Of a DNA stretch of 64,000 nucleotides, positions 61,002-64,000 are shown piece after piece (position 1 is the first letter of the stretch; each line of letters opens with the position of its first letter). Both the position numbers and the translations under genes were made by a program. The notes under the pieces were generated by a model that did no database searches, was not told the origin of the DNA, and was given only the letters and a program-made list of their open reading frames with translations. The stretch is from an uncultured bacterium. Its GTDB lineage: Bacteria > Cyanobacteriota > Vampirovibrionia > Gastranaerophilales > Gastranaerophilaceae. The stretch lies in the NCBI GenBank assembly GCA_950022495.1, contig CATLLJ010000004.1, positions 1-64,000 on the forward strand. Reading direction: 5' to 3'.

Positions 61002-61472
61002 ATGAAAAAGATTTTATCAGTTATTATGCTAAGTTTATTGTTACAATCTCAAATCTATGCTGCAACCATCCCAGAGGGAACAATGGTTGTTGTGCAGCCG
61101 CAAAAAGGGATTGATGCTGACAATGTAAAAACAGGTGATAGAGTTAATTTTACGGTTATTCATCCTGTTAAAGTTAACAACGAGGTTGTTATTAAATCAG
61201 GTAGAGAGGTTACTGCTGAGGTTGTCAAAAAGAAAAATAATGGCATATTAGGTATTCCTGGTGAGCTTGAACTCGGTAATTTTGAAATGGCAGCTTCTAA
61301 TAATGACATAATCAGATTAAGAGGAACTGTTGTAGATAAAGGTGAAGGCAGGTACTGGGCTAATGTTGGGTGGTTTTTCCTTTTCCCAATTCTTTTTGTA
61401 AAAGGTGATGATGGTAAGATTCCTGTAAATTCTACTCACAGATTGTATACTGTTGAAGATATTAATCTGTAA
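61002..61472 (+). CDS. Secreted 156-residue beta-rich protein
   Basis: The product has a signal peptide (MKKILSVIMLSLLLQSQIYA) and a mature beta-rich domain: TMVVVQPQKGIDADNVKTGD, VNFTVIHPVKVNNEVVIKSG, REVTAEVVKKKNNG, then GELELGNFEM and IRLRGTVVDKGEGRYWANVG, and a hydrophobic WFFLFPILFVKG. The repeated Gly-x-Val pattern suggests an envelope-associated beta barrel or sandwich. Its last 11 bases overlap the convergent XRE gene at 61462. No named family. Confidence 0.75.
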   Translation: MKKILSVIMLSLLLQSQIYAATIPEGTMVVVQPQKGIDADNVKTGDRVNFTVIHPVKVNNEVVIKSGREVTAEVVKKKNNGILGIPGELELGNFEMAASNNDIIRLRGTVVDKGEGRYWANVGWFFLFPILFVKGDDGKIPVNSTHRLYTVEDINL

Positions 61473-61683
61473 AATCCAGTAATTTATTTATATCAATTAG
61501 TAACGCATGTGAAAGTTCTAAAATTTTTCCGAGTGACATATTTTGTCGTCCGTTTTCTACACACGCGACGTAGTTTGTGCTGACTCCGAGAATTTCTGCA
61601 AATTGTTCTTGTGTCAAATCTTTTTTGATACGTTCAATTTTTACATTCTTTCCGAAGTTTTTTAATAATTCCCTTTTATCCAT
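61462..61683 (-). CDS. XRE-family HTH regulator
   Basis: A 73-residue regulator (FGKNVKIERIKKDLTQEQFA, VSTNYVACVENGRQNMSL). TAAAAT (61692-61697, minus strand) ends eight bases before the ATG. It is divergent from the acyltransferase gene with a palindrome and repeats between them. Confidence 0.9.
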   Translation of the reverse strand: MDKRELLKNFGKNVKIERIKKDLTQEQFAEILGVSTNYVACVENGRQNMSLGKILELSHALLIDINKLLDFTD

Positions 61684-61709
61684 TTATCATAATTTTAAAT
61701 TAATTGTGC

Positions 61710-61759
61710 TATAACTTGTACTATGTTATAATTTATATAATCATTAGTTATAAGTTATA
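61710..61759. promoter_or_regulatory. Candidate operator: TATAAC-N9-GTTATA and GTTATA repeats
   Basis: A perfect 6-base dyad TATAAC...GTTATA spans 61710-61730. Two further GTTATA copies follow at 61747 and 61754, seven bases apart. All lie between the divergent XRE and acyltransferase genes. Confidence 0.55.
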
Positions 61760-61775
61760 GTTTGGAAGATTTACA

Positions 61776-62849
61776 GTGGAAAAGATTAAAAATATTGAAA
61801 TAATGCGGTTTTTATTTGCATTGGTAATTGTATGCTGTCATATGCGTCATGGGGTGATTAATATATTTGGGGATGACATTCCAATGTATAATAATATAAT
61901 GACCGGTTTTCACTGGAGCAGACTGCCGGTAGATTTTTTCTTTATAATTTCAGGTTTCTTTTTGTTTTTGACAACGAATTTTAATCAAAATTATGCTGAT
62001 TTTGCAAAGAAAAAATTACTTAGATTTATGCCAACTATTATTTTCGTGTTAATACTTATATATATCATTTCATTATTTACGCCAATTACATTTTTGAAAT
62101 ATGAAAATGTTTTTACACTGTTAAATATTCAAAATGTCGGTTTAACTCTTAGGAATGGTGATATTCCTGCTTCTTGGTTTGTTTCATCTTTATTCTGGGG
62201 ATTATCGTTTTATTTTTATTTGTACAAGACAGTTGAGAAGAAAGTTTTTAATTTGATTACGGCATGTATAATATTTTTCTGTTATTCAATGTGGATTCAT
62301 TCTGAAGGTCTACAATATATTAATGTTGCTTATGTTTTTAATATTGGAATGATAAGAGCATTCGCAGGTATTGGAACAGGATATTTTCTTTCTATGATAT
62401 ATAAAGATAATATTCAAAAAGTAAAAGAAATGACATTAAATATCTGGCAAAAGTTACTATTTACAGCTTCTGAAATATATTTATTTTTCTTTGTATTTTA
62501 TTATATATGTTTTCATAAAATGAATTATGATAATCCTTTAATTATGGTCATTGCTTTTACTGTATTATTCTCGTTATTTGTGATTAAAAAAGGTTATTTT
62601 TCAAGATTGTTGGAAAATGATGTATCTGTATTTTTAGGTAAATTTGCATTTGCTATATTTTTAACCCATCAATTTATCAAAAATTTATGGAAATTTTATG
62701 TTTGTAAAGCACATTATCAATGGGTAGTTTCACATCCTGTAATAAATATAGAGCTGTTTTTTGCAGTAGTTATTATATTTGGTGTATTCACATATTATTT
62801 TGTAGAGAAACCTGCAACAAAATATTTAAAAGAGAAGTTATTGAAATAA
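61776..62849 (+). CDS. Acyltransferase-3 family membrane protein (OafA-like)
   Basis: A 357-residue protein with about ten hydrophobic helices. The start region KIKNIEIMRFLFALVIVCCH with H-containing motifs (VCCHMRH, SRLPVDFFFIISGFFLF) and the late FVEKPATKYLKEKL match acyltransferase family 3, which O-acetylates surface sugars. GTG at 61776 is the start, seven bases after GGAAG. The XRE gene divergent to it probably controls expression. Confidence 0.9.
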   Translation: MEKIKNIEIMRFLFALVIVCCHMRHGVINIFGDDIPMYNNIMTGFHWSRLPVDFFFIISGFFLFLTTNFNQNYADFAKKKLLRFMPTIIFVLILIYIISLFTPITFLKYENVFTLLNIQNVGLTLRNGDIPASWFVSSLFWGLSFYFYLYKTVEKKVFNLITACIIFFCYSMWIHSEGLQYINVAYVFNIGMIRAFAGIGTGYFLSMIYKDNIQKVKEMTLNIWQKLLFTASEIYLFFFVFYYICFHKMNYDNPLIMVIAFTVLFSLFVIKKGYFSRLLENDVSVFLGKFAFAIFLTHQFIKNLWKFYVCKAHYQWVVSHPVINIELFFAVVIIFGVFTYYFVEKPATKYLKEKLLK

Positions 62850-62863
62850 AATATTGAAATTAC

Positions 62864-62903
62864 AAGAAGGCGGCGAGAAATTTCTCGCCGCCTTCTTAAA
62901 AAA
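62864..62903. terminator. Perfect 34-bp palindrome, bidirectional terminator
   Basis: AAGAAGGCGGCGAGAAA followed by its exact complement, 62864-62897, with A/T runs on either side. It resembles the G/C-rich hairpin after fabG (AAGGCGGCG core). It ends the acyltransferase gene and, on the other strand, follows speE. Confidence 0.85.
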
Positions 62904-62914
62904 TATATAATTTA

Positions 62915-63766
62915 TTATAATAATTCTTTCAAATAATTTGGAAGTGCAAAACGTGCATTATGATATTCTTTGTTGTAAATTTTACAAGTTGGAATGATTT
63001 CTGCCGCACGTTCGTCGTTGTAGTATTCTAAAGGTTTAACATCAACTGAACAGAATGCCCATGCCCAGTATCCGCCCGGATAAGTAGGGATATTTGAAGT
63101 GTAAGTAGCAACATTCGGGAATACTTTTTTCAGTTGAACATACATTTTTCTTACTGATTCAGCTTGTGCAAAAGGTGATTCTGATTGAGCAACCATAATA
63201 CCGCCTTTTTTCAATGAATTTTTAACATTAGTGTAAAATTCATCTGTAAATAGACCTTCACCCGGTCCCATAGGGTCAGTTGAATCTATTAGAATAATAT
63301 CAAATTCATCTTTTTTATCTTTAATGTATTCAATTGCATCTTCAACAAGAATTTCTACTTTCGGATTATCGAGTTCACAAGAGATTGTCGGTAAATATTT
63401 TTTACAAGCTTCAATAACCATACCGTCAATTTCACAAAGCACAGCTTTTTCTACTGTTTTGTGTTTCATAACTTCACGGATTGTACCGCCGTCACCACCG
63501 CCAATTACAAGTACTGATTTTGGGCAAGGATGCTGCATCATAGGAATATGTGCAATCATTTCGTGATAATGATATTCATCGCCTTCTGTTGTCATCATTA
63601 AATCATCAAGTGTTAAAACTCTGCCTAGCTGTGAATCTGTTTCAAACACTTCAACTTTTTGAAATGGTGAATTGTCAGAAAATAATACATTTCCTGCTTT
63701 AATTGAAATTCCGTATCCACCGGGGGTTATTTCGTGATAATATCCGTTTTCTATACCATTTTTCAT
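62915..63766 (-). CDS. speE: Spermidine synthase (polyamine aminopropyltransferase)
   Basis: A 283-residue enzyme: VLTLDDLMMTTEGDEYHYHE, ALVIGGGDGGTIREVMKH-type dcSAM-binding loop (seen as VIGGGDGGTIREV), DSTDPMGPGEGLFT and TYPGGYWAWAFCS. It transfers aminopropyl from decarboxylated SAM to putrescine. ATG 63766 follows AAAGGG by nine bases; the longer frame upstream is not supported. Confidence 0.95.
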   Translation of the reverse strand: MKNGIENGYYHEITPGGYGISIKAGNVLFSDNSPFQKVEVFETDSQLGRVLTLDDLMMTTEGDEYHYHEMIAHIPMMQHPCPKSVLVIGGGDGGTIREVMKHKTVEKAVLCEIDGMVIEACKKYLPTISCELDNPKVEILVEDAIEYIKDKKDEFDIILIDSTDPMGPGEGLFTDEFYTNVKNSLKKGGIMVAQSESPFAQAESVRKMYVQLKKVFPNVATYTSNIPTYPGGYWAWAFCSVDVKPLEYYNDERAAEIIPTCKIYNKEYHNARFALPNYLKELL

Positions 63767-63875
63767 TCTTATTTTCCCTTTCTTATTGCTAAATCTGCAT
63801 AAAAACAAGTGTTACGTAAATTTTCACGTAACACTATGCTATCATATAAATATTTGTTTTCAAATGTTATATTTT

Positions 63876-64000
63876 TTATTGCGGTATTAAAGATTCGTCG
63901 GTGATTTTACCTTGAACATCCGGAAATCCGTTTATTCCAAGAGGATATACTCCGCTGCTGAATTTTATAGCTTTCTGACCGTTTGTTAGCGTAATTTGTG
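63876..64000 (-). CDS. 3' end of an unidentified gene (truncated by window edge)
   Basis: On the minus strand an open frame enters from the window edge and ends at TAA (63876-63878). The last 41 residues read ...NGQKAIKFSSGVYPLGING, FPDVQGKITDESLIPQ. It is too short to identify. It lies upstream of speE in the same direction, 109 bases away. Confidence 0.6.
   Translation of the reverse strand, partial: QITLTNGQKAIKFSSGVYPLGINGFPDVQGKITDESLIPQ

Overview
The window is AT-rich, densely coded, chromosomal bacterial DNA. Type IV pilin-like proteins with a GFTLAEVLITLGIIGVVAAMT-type N-terminus, a Gram-negative style lipid/outer-surface toolkit (MsbA-like ABC exporter, ArnT-like transferase, ManC, Spy/CpxP-like protein), anaerobe-type oxygen and iron handling (flavodiiron protein plus ferritin) and no photosynthesis genes all fit a host-associated non-photosynthetic cyanobacterial relative (Vampirovibrionia/Melainabacteria, order Gastranaerophilales). 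This placement comes from recognising sequence style; no search was run.

Layout. 0.1-6.9 kb: an ADP-ribosyltransferase-fold protein, mfd, a PrsA-like foldase and a membrane-anchored toroid-like protein. 6.9-13.2 kb: a diguanylate cyclase, a 52-residue small protein, an orphan AcsE-type methyltransferase and a run of secreted TPR protein, lipoprotein, redox protein, fluoride channel and endonuclease IV-like gene. 13.2-16.3 kb: two small XRE-regulator modules with the same candidate operator, a pilin-like gene and a tyrosine recombinase. 16.4-25.1 kb: TPR protein, engB, a repeat-rich gap, fprA-ferritin, dnaN, ilvE, a cysteine-cluster protein and plsY. 25.2-25.4 kb: six copies of TTTTCTACA in an AT-rich gap. 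25.5-30.5 kb: ArnT-like transferase, GAF-GGDEF-HD-GYP protein, galE. 30.7-37.2 kb: an overlapping operon with licD-like, tagF-like, tarI-like, tarJ-like, rpe-like and ABC-exporter genes, read as a CDP-ribitol/polyol-phosphate surface-glycan locus.

37.2-50.9 kb: a stand-alone LuxR-type regulator, lepA, a GNAT enzyme, a Spy-like protein, a pilin with two prepilin motifs, another XRE gene, recJ, tRNA-Ile(GAT) with its 3' end and terminator duplicated downstream, a gene interrupted by an in-frame stop, manC and several unrecognised genes. 50.9-58.9 kb: the fatty-acid block yceD-rpmF-plsX-fabH-fabD-fabG-acpP-fabF, opened between fabG and acpP by a terminator, a nested palindromic repeat island and a two-regulator XRE module. 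58.9-64 kb: a secreted TPR-like protein, two more XRE modules (with a secreted protein and an acyltransferase), speE and the 3' end of one more gene.

Recurring themes: (1) very small XRE genes facing a small, secreted or membrane-associated gene, often with a -10 box 6-8 nt from the start codon, which suggests leaderless mRNA; (2) dispersed palindromic repeats, one in frame inside mfd and one family present at 19.2 and 56.0 kb; (3) paired dyads TARCC-N4-GGCTA upstream of both the surface-glycan operon and the LuxR-type gene, suggesting a small regulon.
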